Source of the DNA: Erpobdella octoculata
Lineage: Eukaryota; Annelida; Clitellata; Hirudinida; Erpobdellidae
Reading direction: 5' to 3'
Assembly (NCBI GenBank): GCA_963978895.1
Contig: OZ022242.1
Span: forward strand, 35,304,322-35,368,321
Length of the DNA stretch: 64,000 bases
Shown: positions 63,912-64,000 of the stretch, in pieces
Layout: each line of letters starts with the position of its first letter
How positions within the stretch are numbered: the first letter of the stretch is position 1
Notes under the pieces: generated by a model
Told to the model about the DNA's origin: nothing
Databases searched by the model: none
Seen by the model: the letters and a program-made list of their open reading frames with translations, nothing else
Translations under genes and position numbers: made by a program

Positions 63912-64000
63912 CAATGCAACAAGCAGACAATGATGGTGAACAATAAAATTTTCTAGAAAATGTATATTGGAGACCATAATTATGACAAGAACATAAACCA
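63912..64000. other. Gene F 3' flank at window edge
   Basis: An AATAAA at 63944-63949 overlaps the alternative TAA and could serve as the gene F polyadenylation signal. Confidence 0.4.

Overview
The window is a piece of AT-rich nuclear DNA from an invertebrate animal. The evidence is multi-exon genes with GT/AG introns, metazoan receptor domains (discoidin/F5-8-like, WSC, EGF, receptor tyrosine phosphatase), and relics of LINE, R2-like LINE, Helitron, hAT, MULE and tRNA-SINE elements. There is no bacterial gene organisation. The phylum cannot be fixed from the sequence. The discoidin + EGF + tandem-PTP architecture would suit a mollusc or another aquatic invertebrate, but that is only a guess.

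The main content is a head-to-tail cluster of six type-I membrane receptor genes, all on the + strand. I rebuilt them exon by exon, and every model stays in frame from signal peptide to stop. Gene A (2789-18756, 1074 aa) has F5/8-like, WSC and four EGF units, a TM and tandem PTP domains (D1 looks active, D2 is dead). Gene B (19528-23423, 516 aa) has the same ectodomain, but its tail carries seven tyrosines and two ITAM-like pairs in place of phosphatase domains. Gene C (25636-32771, 1010 aa) has an ectodomain very close to B on a tandem PTP like that of A. Gene D (34580-38496, 475 aa) has an F5/8-like, MEGF-type EGF and WSC-like ectodomain with a short tail. Gene E (39171-48281, 1012 aa) has the D-type ectodomain on a tandem PTP whose D1 lacks the WPD aspartate. 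Gene F (51311-63911, 740 aa) has three WSC and nine EGF units, a TM and a tail of about ten residues.

Almost all ectodomain cassettes are flanked by phase-1 introns, and equivalent exons in different genes often have identical lengths. This lets similar outer domains be joined to different signalling ends. The likely logic, which is inference, is a family of related receptors with opposed outputs: a tyrosine-motif tail (B), phosphatases (A, C), probable pseudophosphatase (E) and tail-less forms (D, F). Allorecognition or immune receptor clusters in other animals look like this, but the ligand and role are unknown. Dead or partial exon copies (5763, 20640, 39594), a tandemly duplicated EGF pair in F, and patchy near-identity between paralogues show that the cluster is still rearranging.

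Mobile DNA fills the introns and gaps. It includes the 3' part of an apparently intact CR1/L2-like LINE (1-2530), an internally deleted Helitron with a canonical 3' end (about 6560-7505) and two other Helitron 3' ends (11404, 14392). There are three hAT transposase relics, one of them nested in a LINE, and an 894-bp hAT-type MITE. A 1.13-kb MULE has a perfect 9-bp target duplication. Two inverted copies of a 280-bp MITE, tRNA-derived SINEs, long TA arrays and a perfect 310-bp (TAC)n array are also present.
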